Source: Methanobacteriota archaeon
GTDB lineage: Archaea; JACRDV01
Assembly (NCBI GenBank): GCA_024860865.1
Contig: JACRDV010000050.1
Span: 1 to 16,712, forward strand
DNA length: 16,712 bases
Reading direction: 5' to 3'
The position numbers and the translations under genes are program-made. This document shows positions 8,157-15,391 of the stretch, piece after piece. The notes under the pieces were generated by a model that was not told the origin of the DNA, searched no databases, and saw nothing but the letters and a program-made list of their open reading frames with translations. The first letter of the stretch is position 1. Every line of letters starts with the position of its first letter.

Positions 8157-9026
8157 ATGAAAATTGGTCTGATAACTTGGAAAGTTGACGAAAAAAACTA
8201 TTATGCTATCTCTCGTTTAAAAAAAAGTATTCAGAAGTTTAGAGCGCGACCAATTCAGATTGATTTATCGAATGTTTTGCTTGGAATTACTTCCTCACTT
8301 GAATTCTATAATAAGTCAGAAAAAATTGATCGAATAGATGTTGCTCTAGCCAGAATTACTGCACGAGATTTTTTTGTTATAGATGCACTCAAAAAACTTG
8401 AAGCTCAAAAGACCATAGTGATAAACCAAGCTCAAGTTTTTGAGAAAGCGTACGACAAATTTAGGACTAGTTTAGCCTTAAAGCAAGCAGGATTGCCAAT
8501 CCCCAAAACATATCTCACTAGGAGTTATGAGCAAGCCGTGGAAGCAATAAAAAAAATTGGAACACCTGTTGTATTTAAGCCAACCACTGGCGCTGGAGGT
8601 CAAGGTATTGTTAAAGCTCAAATTTTTGAGGATGCCTGTTCAATTGCTGAGATTTTGGCTAACATAGAGTCTCCGCTTTATATACAAGAGTTGATTCCAA
8701 CCGACCGAGACATTCGAACATTTGTTATTGGAGATGAAGTAATTTCTGCCATTTATCGAGTTGCTGCAAAAAGTTGGAAGACAAGTATCAGCCAAGGAGG
8801 TCGAGCTGAACTTTGCCCATTAACTGATGAACTGACAAACCTCAGCATTAAGGCTGCTAAAGCAATAGGTGCTGAAATTGCAGGGATAGATTTGATTGAA
8901 AGCAAAGATGGATATAAAATTTTAGAAGTGAATACGAGCCCCGGCTTCAGAGGAATCATCAAAGCAACAAAAATCAATCCATCTGATGCAATCGTTAAAT
9001 ACGCCATTTCAAGGGCTAAAAAATAG
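8157..9026 (+). CDS. RimK-family ATP-grasp amino-acid ligase
   Basis: The product has 289 residues from the ATG at 8157, with GGGA at 8147-8150 upstream. TTG at 8145 lacks a signal. It shows an N-terminal pre-ATP-grasp domain (1 to about 95), then the ATP-grasp fold: KAYDKFRTSLALKQAGLPIPKT, the nucleotide-binding FKPTTGAGGQGI loop, QELIPTDRDIRTFVIGD, and the metal-binding ILEVNTSPGFRGI. RimK relatives add glutamate or other amino acids to a carboxylate of a protein or cofactor using ATP. Archaeal members include the glutamate ligases CofF (F420) and MptN (methanopterin), and the lysine-pathway LysX. The RimK-like SPG after EVN disfavours LysX, but the substrate cannot be read from the sequence. 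It ends convergently against the small membrane protein gene. Confidence 0.88.
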   Translation: MKIGLITWKVDEKNYYAISRLKKSIQKFRARPIQIDLSNVLLGITSSLEFYNKSEKIDRIDVALARITARDFFVIDALKKLEAQKTIVINQAQVFEKAYDKFRTSLALKQAGLPIPKTYLTRSYEQAVEAIKKIGTPVVFKPTTGAGGQGIVKAQIFEDACSIAEILANIESPLYIQELIPTDRDIRTFVIGDEVISAIYRVAAKSWKTSISQGGRAELCPLTDELTNLSIKAAKAIGAEIAGIDLIESKDGYKILEVNTSPGFRGIIKATKINPSDAIVKYAISRAKK

Positions 9027-9110
9027 TTTTTTCTTACTTTTAATATAATAGTTAATTGCACGAGCAAAATAAGAGATAAAAATTTCTCCAAATTATATTA
9101 TTTAAGAAAA

Positions 9111-9440
9111 TTAACGTAAGATCATTTTAAAGAAATACCCGCGTGGAGTATAATGATAGTGATATTGGCCTAAGAGCTTCCGTCTAAAAATTTTAAAATC
9201 TTCTATGTGGAGTTCAAAATGAGGAAAAAGATGATGCTTGAAGGATTTGCCGGCCAGCAGAATGCCAGCAACTATTAGAGCAAATCCCATGATCCACCCA
9301 AAAATCAGCACGAATGGAATGAGACCAAACAATCCTAGAGAAACTAAAAATGAGGAAGTTGGGATTTCCCAACTCGGCACTCCTGGCGATATTATCGCCC
9401 CAGCTGATATAAGTATACCGCCCAACTTGATATTTTTCAT
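9111..9440 (-). CDS. Small membrane protein downstream of ftsZ
   Basis: The ATG at 9440-9438 (MKNIKLGGILISAG) follows GTGGAG by three bases. The GTG at 9449 is an alternative start three codons earlier. The roughly 109-residue product has two or three hydrophobic segments: about residues 5-20, and a long stretch around 30-63 (LVSLGLFGLIPFVLIFGWIM and onward) that may form two passes. A basic, His- and aromatic-rich cytoplasmic tail follows. I do not recognise the family. It lies on the same strand as cdrS and ftsZ, about 60 bases behind ftsZ, but a T-rich terminator-like tract lies between them, so co-transcription is uncertain. A role with the division machinery is only a positional guess. 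Confidence 0.65.
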   Translation of the reverse strand: MKNIKLGGILISAGAIISPGVPSWEIPTSSFLVSLGLFGLIPFVLIFGWIMGFALIVAGILLAGKSFKHHLFPHFELHIEDFKIFRRKLLGQYHYHYTPRGYFFKMILR

Positions 9441-9465
9441 AGTCTCCACTACTTTTGAATTGAAA

Positions 9466-9499
9466 TTTTAAATAAAATAAAAAATAAAAAAGAAAAAAA
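9466..9499 (-). terminator. T-rich tract after ftsZ
   Basis: On the minus strand the sequence just past the ftsZ stop is nearly all T (blocks of 7, 6, 6 and 4 T). This fits an archaeal oligo-T terminator for the cdrS-ftsZ transcript. Confidence 0.5.
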
Positions 9500-10606
9500 T
9501 TAGATTGTTAGGAAATCTATCCCTGAACTAACTTGCCTACCGCTTGGACTCCATCCTTCGTGGGCAGATGGACTATGACCAAGAAGTTGCTTAGAATGAA
9601 CGCCTGTCATGATAACCATTATGCGAATCGTGCCTTCAAGGTCTTCTTGTATTCTTGCTCCCCAGATGACATTGGCATTTGGATCAAGCTCTTGAGTCAC
9701 TAATTCACCAATTTTGTTTGCTTCACCAAGGGTTAGATCAGGTCCACCGCTTATGTGAAGAAGTGCACCAACAGCTCCTTGGTAGTCAACATCTAGCAAT
9801 GGACAGTTCATAGCGTCTTTAACCACAGCCTCAACCCGGTTTTGAGCGTTAGATTCTCCAATTCCTATGCTCGAGACTCCACCGCCGCTCATTATTGCTT
9901 TCACATCGGCGTAGTCAAGATTTATTAGACTGGGAATGGTCACTGTTTCAGTTATACCTTTTACCGCTTGAGAAATAATTTCGTCAGCTACACTGAATGC
10001 CTGATCTAGTGGCAAATGGGGTACAAATTGGACTAATCTATTGTTATCAATTACAACTACAGTGTCTGCTGCTTTTCTCAGTTTTTCGATGCCCTCATCC
10101 GCTTTCTTTAGTCTAGCTCGCTCAATCGCGAAGGGATATGTTACCATTCCAATAACAATGCTGCCCATTTGTTTTGCAATCTCTGCAACAACTGGAGCTG
10201 ATCCTGTTCCTGTACCACCTCCCATACCGGCGGTTATAAAGACCATGTCAGCATCTTTCAGTAGCTCTTCAAAAGCTGGTCGTGCAAGTTCAGCCGCCTT
10301 TGCTCCAACCTCTGGATATCCACCAGCACCGAGTCCGCGAGTTAAGTTTTTGCCTATAAGGACTTTTTTATCAGCTTTAACAACATCAAGATGAACTTTA
10401 TCTGTATTGACTGCAATTAGATCTGCACCTTGGACACCTATCTTTGCTAATCGGTTGATTGTATTATTGCCACCTCCACCGCATCCGATGACAACAATCC
10501 TTGGAGTTCCGAAAAGTTCTGGCTCTTGGTCTCCAACACTTACGTCAGCTCTCTTCAATGCATCCTCATGTGCATGAGCCAATGCTTCTTCAATTATTGA
10601 TTTCAT
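9500..10606 (-). CDS. ftsZ: Cell-division tubulin homologue FtsZ, CdrS-linked
   Basis: FtsZ polymerises with GTP at mid-cell to build the division ring. The 368-residue protein has an archaeal-type N-terminal extension (1-34), the first nucleotide loop [14 protein letters not shown] (40-53), the tubulin signature with GGGTGTGS at 129-136, and the T7 loop NLDYADV that completes the GTPase site of the next subunit. The segment NVIWGARIQ...IMVIMTGV lies in the C-terminal domain. The tail ends in GIDFLTI, a candidate docking peptide for a membrane anchor such as SepF. A strong GGAGGTC stands 6 bases before the ATG. Upstream linkage to a CdrS-like RHH gene matches the haloarchaeal cdrS-ftsZ2 operon, which favours the FtsZ2 type, though a tree is needed to separate FtsZ1 from FtsZ2. 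Confidence 0.95.
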   Translation of the reverse strand: MKSIIEEALAHAHEDALKRADVSVGDQEPELFGTPRIVVIGCGGGGNNTINRLAKIGVQGADLIAVNTDKVHLDVVKADKKVLIGKNLTRGLGAGGYPEVGAKAAELARPAFEELLKDADMVFITAGMGGGTGTGSAPVVAEIAKQMGSIVIGMVTYPFAIERARLKKADEGIEKLRKAADTVVVIDNNRLVQFVPHLPLDQAFSVADEIISQAVKGITETVTIPSLINLDYADVKAIMSGGGVSSIGIGESNAQNRVEAVVKDAMNCPLLDVDYQGAVGALLHISGGPDLTLGEANKIGELVTQELDPNANVIWGARIQEDLEGTIRIMVIMTGVHSKQLLGHSPSAHEGWSPSGRQVSSGIDFLTI

Positions 10607-10623
10607 TCGTTGACCTCCTCTAG

Positions 10624-10800
10624 TTAGGAAAACTCAGCAGCCTGAACATCTGTGACTGCAACTTCCGGTTTATGCCTAGTTAACAGCTCGCGAATTGCTT
10701 GACGAATGGCTTCACTCTTTGATGTGTATTCACCATCTTGAACTAACAAGTCGATTTGCTCAACTTGTCTTCTTGGAAGACGGATCGTGATTCGTTCCAT
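10624..10800 (-). CDS. cdrS: CdrS-like ribbon-helix-helix regulator
   Basis: This 58-residue protein starts at ATG 10800-10798, with GAGAGGTGA about 7 bases upstream. A longer frame to 11022 would cross the promoter and is rejected. Residues 1-42 form a ribbon-helix-helix fold: strand [19 protein letters not shown], then [21 protein letters not shown] proteins bind DNA as dimers through the strand. CdrS in haloarchaea controls ftsZ2 and division genes and shares an operon with ftsZ2. The same order occurs here, with only 17 bases between this stop and the ftsZ start. Repeated GTGAAYG motifs lie in the leader and could be its own binding sites. The name rests on context plus fold; generic RHH regulator is the fallback. 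Confidence 0.8.
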   Translation of the reverse strand: MERITIRLPRRQVEQIDLLVQDGEYTSKSEAIRQAIRELLTRHKPEVAVTDVQAAEFS

Positions 10801-10820
10801 TATTCGGTCACCTCTCCCTG

Positions 10821-10848
10821 TGTGAATGTGTGAATGAAATAGTGAACG
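10821..10848. repeat. Tandem TGTGAATG repeats in the cdrS leader (putative operator)
   Basis: TGTGAATG occurs at 10821-10828 and again directly at 10829-10836, and a variant GTGAACG lies at 10842-10848. All three are in the same orientation between the predicted TATA box (10851-10860) and the cdrS start (10800), where a bound protein could block transcription start. Confidence 0.5.
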
Positions 10849-10850
10849 AG

Positions 10851-10860
10851 CATTATATAA
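10851..10860 (-). promoter_or_regulatory. TATA box of the cdrS-ftsZ operon
   Basis: CTTATATAAT on the minus strand is a near-ideal archaeal box A. Transcription would begin near 10826-10830, giving a leader of about 25-30 bases that contains the Shine-Dalgarno sequence. Confidence 0.65.
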
Positions 10861-11072
10861 GCGTTTTGCGTTGTTTTTAAAAGAGCAAGCTTTAAATATA
10901 GTTAACAAATTTCTAATTTTGAAGTTAGAACTTAAATTTGCAAATCTTTTTAAGCATAATATTGAGCAAAGTTGCATATGACAGTAGTCAGACAGAAAAC
11001 TACTTACGAATGCTGTTAACAAGTAAATATGTAAATAAAACTGAATTTGTTGATAGTGAAGTTGTGAGTCGA

Positions 11073-11603
11073 ATGGTCAAATATAAACAACGAATTGAAA
11101 TTCCAACGAAGTCAGGAAATAAATTAATTATTACAGCTGAAGCTGAACCAATTGATCATTCTGAGTTAGCTAAATTAGTAAACATCATTCACGCGGAGTT
11201 TGCACCGATTGAAAGTCAGGCTTCGAGTTCAATTGAAACCCCGCTTCAACCTCAACCTCAGAAGCTTTGGAAACCAGATTGGCTTCCATCTGAGCGTGAA
11301 CTTCGGAACCTCAGCCAAAAGGATAAGCTGTGGTTATTAACGCGAAATGAACATCCAGACGATTGGGTTATTTCTCAGGGCTTAAAGCGCGAATACGAAG
11401 CAATCTTCGGTGAGGAAATTAAGCTAACAGCAGTTTCAACTTATTTAGCTAGATTTTTTGAAGAAGGAAAAGTTGAGAGACAGGGTTCAAGGGCTCAACG
11501 AGAGTATCGCCTGCAAGTTAAAGCTGAGACTACTAAACCACCATCGGGTTTTGAAGGGGAGAAAGAGAAACTAAGGTCAGAATTCAATCCTATTTTACGT
11601 TGA
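11073..11603 (+). CDS. Predicted winged-helix protein divergent from cdrS-ftsZ
   Basis: I use ATG 11073 (MVKYKQRIEIPTKSGNKL), with GTGAG at 11064-11068. The frame is open to 10938, but that would overlap the likely promoter (AT-rich TAAATATGTAAATAAAAC near 11025-11040). The 176-residue protein has a short N-terminal beta domain (1-45), a Pro/Gln/Ser linker (about 50-70), and a helical C-terminal region (about 75-155). The last part, LTAVSTYLARFFEEGKVERQGSRAQREYRL, looks like a recognition helix plus wing. I do not recognise a named family. It is transcribed away from the cdrS-ftsZ operon across about 270 bases, so it could regulate that operon or itself. This is inferred from layout. Confidence 0.6.
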   Translation: MVKYKQRIEIPTKSGNKLIITAEAEPIDHSELAKLVNIIHAEFAPIESQASSSIETPLQPQPQKLWKPDWLPSERELRNLSQKDKLWLLTRNEHPDDWVISQGLKREYEAIFGEEIKLTAVSTYLARFFEEGKVERQGSRAQREYRLQVKAETTKPPSGFEGEKEKLRSEFNPILR

Positions 11604-11612
11604 TCCCATTAA

Positions 11613-11621
11613 TTTTATTTA
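11613..11621 (+). promoter_or_regulatory. TATA box of the SRP RNA gene
   Basis: TTTTATTTA is centred about 27 bases before the first base of the SRP RNA (11644), the standard archaeal distance. Confidence 0.55.
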
Positions 11622-11643
11622 GCGATAGATTTAACTTTATATT

Positions 11644-11957
11644 GGCGGCGAGCTAGGCTGGGCGGCTACCCCTCGCCTCTACGCAAATGGGGTTATGGCG
11701 GGTCGAAGTTCGGGAGGCAGCATTACCAGCCAGTTATGCCCCAAATTTACGACGATGAAATTCTGTCCCACAGGGTTCGTTGTGGCAGAATGCGGGAGGG
11801 AGCTCCTGTGTTACTGCCTTTATCTGCTTAACCAGCTAGGCCTGGAAAGGAGCAACTGTAGGTGGAAGATGGACGCTTGTGGGGAAGCAGGGTAGAGCTC
11901 GGGTTTGGGAGCCATAATTGGAAAAGGGATGTTCACTTCCGTGCGCGCTCGCCGCCG
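11644..11957 (+). ncRNA. Archaeal 7S signal recognition particle RNA
   Basis: The gene is about 314 bases long, the usual size for archaeal SRP RNA. The 5' end GGCGGCGAGC (11644-11653) pairs perfectly with GCTCGCCGCC (11947-11956), forming the closing helix typical of archaea. The 5' part GAGCTAGGCTGGGCGG corresponds to the Alu domain. The segment around 11835-11870 (AGGCCTGGAAAGGAGCAACTG) matches the conserved helix 8 that binds SRP54. The RNA scaffolds SRP19 and SRP54 and targets ribosomes making membrane and secreted proteins. It is GC-rich in an AT-rich setting, as structured RNAs often are in archaea. The 66-codon frame inside it (11695-11895) is not a gene. Confidence 0.9.
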
Positions 11958-11969
11958 TAAATGCTCTAG

Positions 11970-11980
11970 GTATTTAAAAA
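11970..11980 (+). promoter_or_regulatory. TATA box of tRNA-Ser
   Basis: GTATTTAAAAA lies about 28 bases before the mature 5' end of tRNA-Ser at 12004, a fitting box A. Confidence 0.5.
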
Positions 11981-12003
11981 AAGGAAAAAGAATATAGAAT
12001 TGA

Positions 12004-12089
12004 GCCGGGGTGGCCGAGTCTGGTAAGGCGCAGGCCTGCTAAGTCTGTGGTCCGTTTGGACCTCTTGGGTTCAAATCCCAACCCCGGCG
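12004..12089 (+). tRNA. tRNA-Ser(GCT)
   Basis: The acceptor arms GCCGGGG (12004-12010) and CCCCGGC (12082-12088) pair fully, with discriminator G at 12089. The anticodon stem CAGGC/GTCTG encloses loop CTGCTAA with anticodon GCT, reading AGC and AGT. A long variable arm (GGTCC...GGACC) confirms a class II serine tRNA. The T loop is GGTTCAAATCC. CCA is not encoded. Its 3' half is in an open frame with the integrase remnant that follows, so the gene served as an attachment site. Confidence 0.95.
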
Positions 12090-12425
12090 CTTTCCAATAA
12101 AGCTGATTTTGAGGGCTTGGATAATTATGGTAATTATGGTAATGATCATTATAGCGAAGTTGAACCTATCGAATCCAATGGGACACAATTAATTGACTCG
12201 AGTGAATTTAAAAGATGGCTGAGAATTAACGAAAACAAAAATGCCGATACAGTCTACCACTATGCGAGACTTGTTGAAAATTCTAAAAGTCTGGAAAAAT
12301 CCTAAGAGAATACATCGAAGGTTTTAAAGAAAAATATCGAAACATATCGCAATCTTTTGAAGGTTTTAAGAGCATATTCAAAATTCTTAGGAGAATCAAA
12401 TTTCAAAAAAGAAGTCGATAGGTAC
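12090..12425 (+). pseudogene. Decayed integrase N-terminal part fused to tRNA-Ser
   Basis: The reading frame is open from 12027 inside the tRNA, through its 3' end, into an Asn/Tyr/Gly-rich segment (NYGNYGNDHY), then FKRWLRINENKNADTVYHYARLV. This matches FVKWLEVNENKAPITVYRYKNLI of the integrase beside tRNA-Val. After TAA at about 12303-12305 homology continues in a second frame (LREYIEGFKEKY) and then a third (YRNLLKVLRAYSKFLGESNF), matching IHEYIENFK and YKNLLKALRNYAKFLKNKEF. So there are at least two frameshifts. No catalytic domain follows, because IS-derived sequence begins near 12426. This is the footprint of an old tRNA-integrating element of the kind whose attP lies within the integrase gene. 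Confidence 0.8.
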
Positions 12426-12534
12426 AAAAGGTCTTTTTCAAAGATTATAGCTCTAAGCAAGATGTGGGAAAAAATTTTAAGAGCCCTGAAAATAAAATAG
12501 AAATTACATAGTGTAAAAATGGGGCAAACTTAGG
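12426..12534 (+). mobile_element. Right-end remnant of an insertion sequence
   Basis: These 109 bases encode SFSKIIALSKMWEKILRALK in frame, matching SFSKIITLNKLQEKILRALK near the C-terminus of the transposase at 13880. They then contain a premature TAG and the 26-base terminal repeat at 12509-12534. The remainder of this older copy is missing. It cuts off the integrase remnant on its left and lies in the same orientation as the complete IS. Divergence from the complete copy shows it is a separate, older insertion. Confidence 0.8.
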
Positions 12535-13080
12535 TTATCTAGTTTTGCCCACATTGACCTCAGTCCGGTTAGTATATCGCCATTCATATGAGGCTGTTCC
12601 TTTGCCTTGCTTTGTCATGTTTGAGATGATTATCAGCTCTTTTGTACCCTTGAAGCTGAGAGTTAGGTTTACTCCAGTGTGACACATTATGCAGGCTATG
12701 GGTTCAGGTTTTGTAGGGACGCTCCCGTGTCCACTTGCATTTATTATAGCCGGGTAAGTTGGATGGCATCCTGAGCGAGAACCACAGAAACCATAGCTTC
12801 GGTTGACATAGTGAGCACCTGCCCCATATTCATGGCAATCCTTACAATTAGAATCTGTCTGCGTTTGTTTATGTGGGCCTGCATTGGTAGTTGAACTAGC
12901 AGCCTCACTGGCAATGTTTTCGTGACATTGGACACAACCGGGACTTTGGTACCAAGTGTGCGAACCCAGGAATCTTGCTGTCACTGAAGGCAGTGCCAAA
13001 ACCATACCAACCGCTAGTGATAGTCCTAACAAAATCACTAATGCAGTAACCCAGATAGCTTGTTCTTTTAATATGCTCAT
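12535..13080 (-). CDS. Membrane-anchored c-type cytochrome with three CxxCH sites
   Basis: The 181-residue protein starts at ATG 13080-13078. Residues 8-31 form an uncleaved signal or membrane anchor, placing the rest outside the cell. Heme-binding motifs are CVQCH (49-53), CKDCH (79-83) and CIMCH (130-134). A fourth site, C99-x5-C105-H106, has unusual spacing, so three or four covalent hemes are possible. Distal histidines (H41, H70, H90, H118) could serve as axial ligands. The C-terminus has several N-x-S/T sites. Such proteins carry electrons across or along the membrane, as in NrfH-like or ANME/Archaeoglobus-type cytochromes; the partner is unknown. The stop codon (12537-12535) touches the tip of the IS remnant, so the original gene may have been longer. 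No clear Shine-Dalgarno is visible. Confidence 0.8.
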   Translation of the reverse strand: MSILKEQAIWVTALVILLGLSLAVGMVLALPSVTARFLGSHTWYQSPGCVQCHENIASEAASSTTNAGPHKQTQTDSNCKDCHEYGAGAHYVNRSYGFCGSRSGCHPTYPAIINASGHGSVPTKPEPIACIMCHTGVNLTLSFKGTKELIIISNMTKQGKGTASYEWRYTNRTEVNVGKTR

Positions 13081-13444
13081 CTTTACTAAGCTTCCAAAAA
13101 TTTTATTTCTTAACTCCCAAAGTTTCAGTAGTTCTAGAGTGTCGGGAGTTTCGGCTGGTTAGAGGTAACAAGTACGATGGTATTTTAAATTAATACAAAA
13201 TTTCATGCTATAGTCAACAAAAAAATCTAAAAATCAGATTTTTAGCTAAGTCGTTCTATCGGTTGAAATTCCAAAGAGATTTGTTGCAAGTTGCAAGAGA
13301 ATGAACATCACAAAAAATTACCTCCAAAAAGCGAATGATTTATGAGCAATGCTCAAGGCAAAAACAAAAGGGCTTTGGAATCTGTCTTATTATGTGCTAT
13401 CATTGTGCAATTTTCTGCAAACGATACATACTTAGTGGCGAAGT
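13081..13444. other. Poorly coding AT-rich stretch upstream of the cytochrome gene
   Basis: I see no gene. It contains the promoter region of the minus-strand cytochrome, a perfect short hairpin at 13227-13245, and a direct repeat TTGCAAGTTGCAAG near 13282-13295. Confidence 0.4.
13227..13245. repeat. Perfect inverted repeat, 9-base arms
   Basis: CTAAAAATC and GATTTTTAG are separated by one base. It could be a transcription end signal or a protein site. It lies about 150 bases upstream of the cytochrome start. Confidence 0.4.
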
Positions 13445-13633
13445 TTGGATTTAGATCAGCCAACCAAAAACATAGGACGGCATAAGATAGTTAGCAAGCC
13501 AAAACTACTCGCCAGAAGAAGAAGCGGCAAAGCAGCTATCTTGACTTATTACCTTAAAAATAAAGTTAAATATGAAAGCGTTAGGTTAGGCCTAAATAGG
13601 CTGAAAAGGTTCAAAGAAAGCTGCCAAACTTAA
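13445..13633 (+). CDS. Hypothetical small basic protein, doubtful
   Basis: A 62-codon frame from TTG 13445 encodes a very basic product with PKLLARRRSGKAAILTYYLK and SVRLGLNRLKRFK. No convincing Shine-Dalgarno precedes it and I recognise no family. It might be a fragment of a decayed mobile-element gene, since it lies between two IS copies. Confidence 0.25.
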   Translation: MDLDQPTKNIGRHKIVSKPKLLARRRSGKAAILTYYLKNKVKYESVRLGLNRLKRFKESCQT

Positions 13634-13721
13634 AATTTTAAGTTTCTCTGTTATGCTCCATATGGTTTAGAGATACAGAAAACTTATTACAAGAGCAAAA
13701 CTTATCCGAGACAAAAGAAAT

Positions 13722-13728
13722 TAAATCA
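13722..13728. repeat. Left target-site duplication of the IS
   Basis: TAAATCA directly before the left IS tip is repeated exactly at 15393-15399 directly after the right tip. Confidence 0.85.
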
Positions 13729-13754
13729 CCTAAGTTTGCCCCATTTTTACACTA
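13729..13754. repeat. Left terminal inverted repeat of the IS
   Basis: It begins CCTAAGTTTGCCCC and ends TTACACTA. It is a perfect reverse complement of 12509-12534 and matches 24 of 26 bases of 15367-15392. Confidence 0.9.
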
Positions 13755-13860
13755 GGTTTCAAAATTTAATGTGATTTTTAAATAAGCCTTTCTGCCCTAC
13801 AAAGCCCTTTTAAAACGAATTCTGAACTAAAAAATCAAAAGAAAAATGTTATAAATCAAT

Positions 13861-13881
13861 ATAGTGTAATATTTACACTAT
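13861..13881. repeat. Palindrome at the transposase start, shares the TIR inner motif
   Basis: ATAGTGTAA (13861-13869) and TTACACTAT (13873-13881) are perfect inverted arms around TAT. The right arm overlaps the ATG of the transposase. TAGTGTAA is also the inner end of both terminal repeats. Confidence 0.75.
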
Positions 13882-15391
13882 GCCTTTTGTAAGGAAAATC
13901 AAAACAAAAAGTGGAACATACCTTGTAGAAGTAGAAAACACTTGGCAAAATGGAAAAGTAATTCAAAAGCACATAAGGATGGTCGGAAAGGTTACGGATA
14001 AAGGAATTGTTTACAACGAGCTGGAAAGGTCTGAGGTAAAAAAAGTTCTCTCGCATGCAAATGTTCTTGCACTTCACAAAATTGCAAGCGATATCGGAAT
14101 TGAAGATATTTTAGGAGAAAATTCAAAACAAATTTTAGCTTTAGCATATGCCCACTGCATAGAGCCAAGAAGCATAAATTCAATGAAAATTCTTTTGAGA
14201 AAAGCAAACATTGAAGAAATAATTGGAGAAGAAATCACACCAAAAAAACTTAGGGATGCTGTTCAATCAATTGGTGAAAAAGATCTATTCAAAATTGAGA
14301 TGAAGCTTTTTGAAAGGATTCAAAGTTTTTATTCAGAAATTAATTCAATTGTATACGATGTTACAAGAATTTACTTTTACGGAACTAAGTGCAAGCTAGC
14401 AAAGCCTGGCTATAATCCAAGGCACGCCTTTATTCCTCAAATAAACATAAGCCTCGCTGTAACAATGGAGCATTCATTTCCAATTTTTCACGATGTTTTT
14501 CCTGGCAATGTATACGACTCAAAGACTTTGCTTAGCTTTTTGGCAAAGCTGAACATGCTTGGGATTAGAAACAAGACGCTAATAATAGACAGAGGATCAT
14601 ACTCTGAAGAAAACGTTGGAAATGCCTTGGAAAGCGGATTTGAAGTAATTGCTGGAGTTCCCTTAAGAGGAGAGATGAAAGAAATTGCGAGAGAATTTAA
14701 GGAAAAAATTGCAGATGCAAAAAACAGGCTCAGCCTTAAAACAGTTTCAATCTATGCAAAAGAAATAAGGATTAAAAATAGGAAATTTGTAGTTTGTTTA
14801 AATGAAGAAGATAGAACATCAAGGAGGGAAGCAAGGAGGCTTGAAATAGATCAGGCGATTGAAAGGCTGAGCTCTGGCCTTCCAATAAAAGAGGGAATAA
14901 AAAAGTATTTGATAAAAACAAAAGAAGGATTTGAAATAAACTACGATAGATTAAGGGAAGCAGAAGAATTCGATGGGATATATCTCATTCTTTCCACAAA
15001 AGAAATTTCAAAAGGAGAAATTGTAAAAGCATATTTTGAAAAGGATAAAATAGAAAAGGCTTTTCGCTGCCTGAAAAGCGTGGTGGAAGTTGCTCCTGTA
15101 AGGCACAGGATTTGCAGCAATGTTTATGCTCACATTTTCATATGCTATCTTGCTTACCTTCTCCTCTCTCTTTTTGAGTATAAGCTTGAAAAAGCAGGCC
15201 TTTCTATAAATGGAAGAAAACTGACTGCAAAGAGAGCACTTGAGGAGCTTGAGACAGTTTATAAGGTAGAGATAGAAGATCCAATTACTAAAAGATCATT
15301 TTCAAAAATTATAACCTTAAATAAGTTGCAGGAAAAAATTTTAAGGGCTCTAAAAATTAAATTGCATAGTGTAAAAACAGGGCAAACTTAG
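13880..15391 (+). CDS. DDE transposase, IS4 superfamily (IS1634-like)
   Basis: The 503-residue transposase starts MPFVRKIKTKSGTYLVEVEN, the N-terminal pattern of IS1634-type enzymes. Catalytic residues fit the DDE triad: D160 in YDVTRIYFYG, D237 in LIIDRGSYSEENV, and E392 in the C-terminal signature YFEKDKIEKAFRCLKS (Y-x-x-K/R, E, K). The hydrophobic HIFICYLAYLL segment after it is typical of the family. The enzyme cuts and rejoins the IS ends. The stop codon TAG lies inside the right terminal repeat. The ATG overlaps a palindrome that could be bound by the transposase and limit its own synthesis. No frameshift or internal stop is present. Confidence 0.92.
   Translation: MPFVRKIKTKSGTYLVEVENTWQNGKVIQKHIRMVGKVTDKGIVYNELERSEVKKVLSHANVLALHKIASDIGIEDILGENSKQILALAYAHCIEPRSINSMKILLRKANIEEIIGEEITPKKLRDAVQSIGEKDLFKIEMKLFERIQSFYSEINSIVYDVTRIYFYGTKCKLAKPGYNPRHAFIPQINISLAVTMEHSFPIFHDVFPGNVYDSKTLLSFLAKLNMLGIRNKTLIIDRGSYSEENVGNALESGFEVIAGVPLRGEMKEIAREFKEKIADAKNRLSLKTVSIYAKEIRIKNRKFVVCLNEEDRTSRREARRLEIDQAIERLSSGLPIKEGIKKYLIKTKEGFEINYDRLREAEEFDGIYLILSTKEISKGEIVKAYFEKDKIEKAFRCLKSVVEVAPVRHRICSNVYAHIFICYLAYLLLSLFEYKLEKAGLSINGRKLTAKRALEELETVYKVEIEDPITKRSFSKIITLNKLQEKILRALKIKLHSVKTGQT

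Noticed and set aside
10801-11022. Upstream extension of the RHH gene on the minus strand
   Set aside because: It would cover the strong TATA box and the Shine-Dalgarno that directly precede the ATG at 10800.
11695-11895. 66-codon plus-strand frame
   Set aside because: It lies wholly inside the SRP RNA, whose closing helix and helix 8 are clear.
12118-12155. Short repeated TAATTATGG units as a possible CRISPR or iteron array
   Set aside because: Only two to three units with no spacers. They encode the Asn/Tyr-rich linker of the integrase remnant.
12509-13754. A transposon bounded by the perfect 26-base inverted copies
   Set aside because: The outer tips (CCTAAG) of both repeats face the cytochrome region, so this segment is the space between two IS copies, not an element with its own ends.
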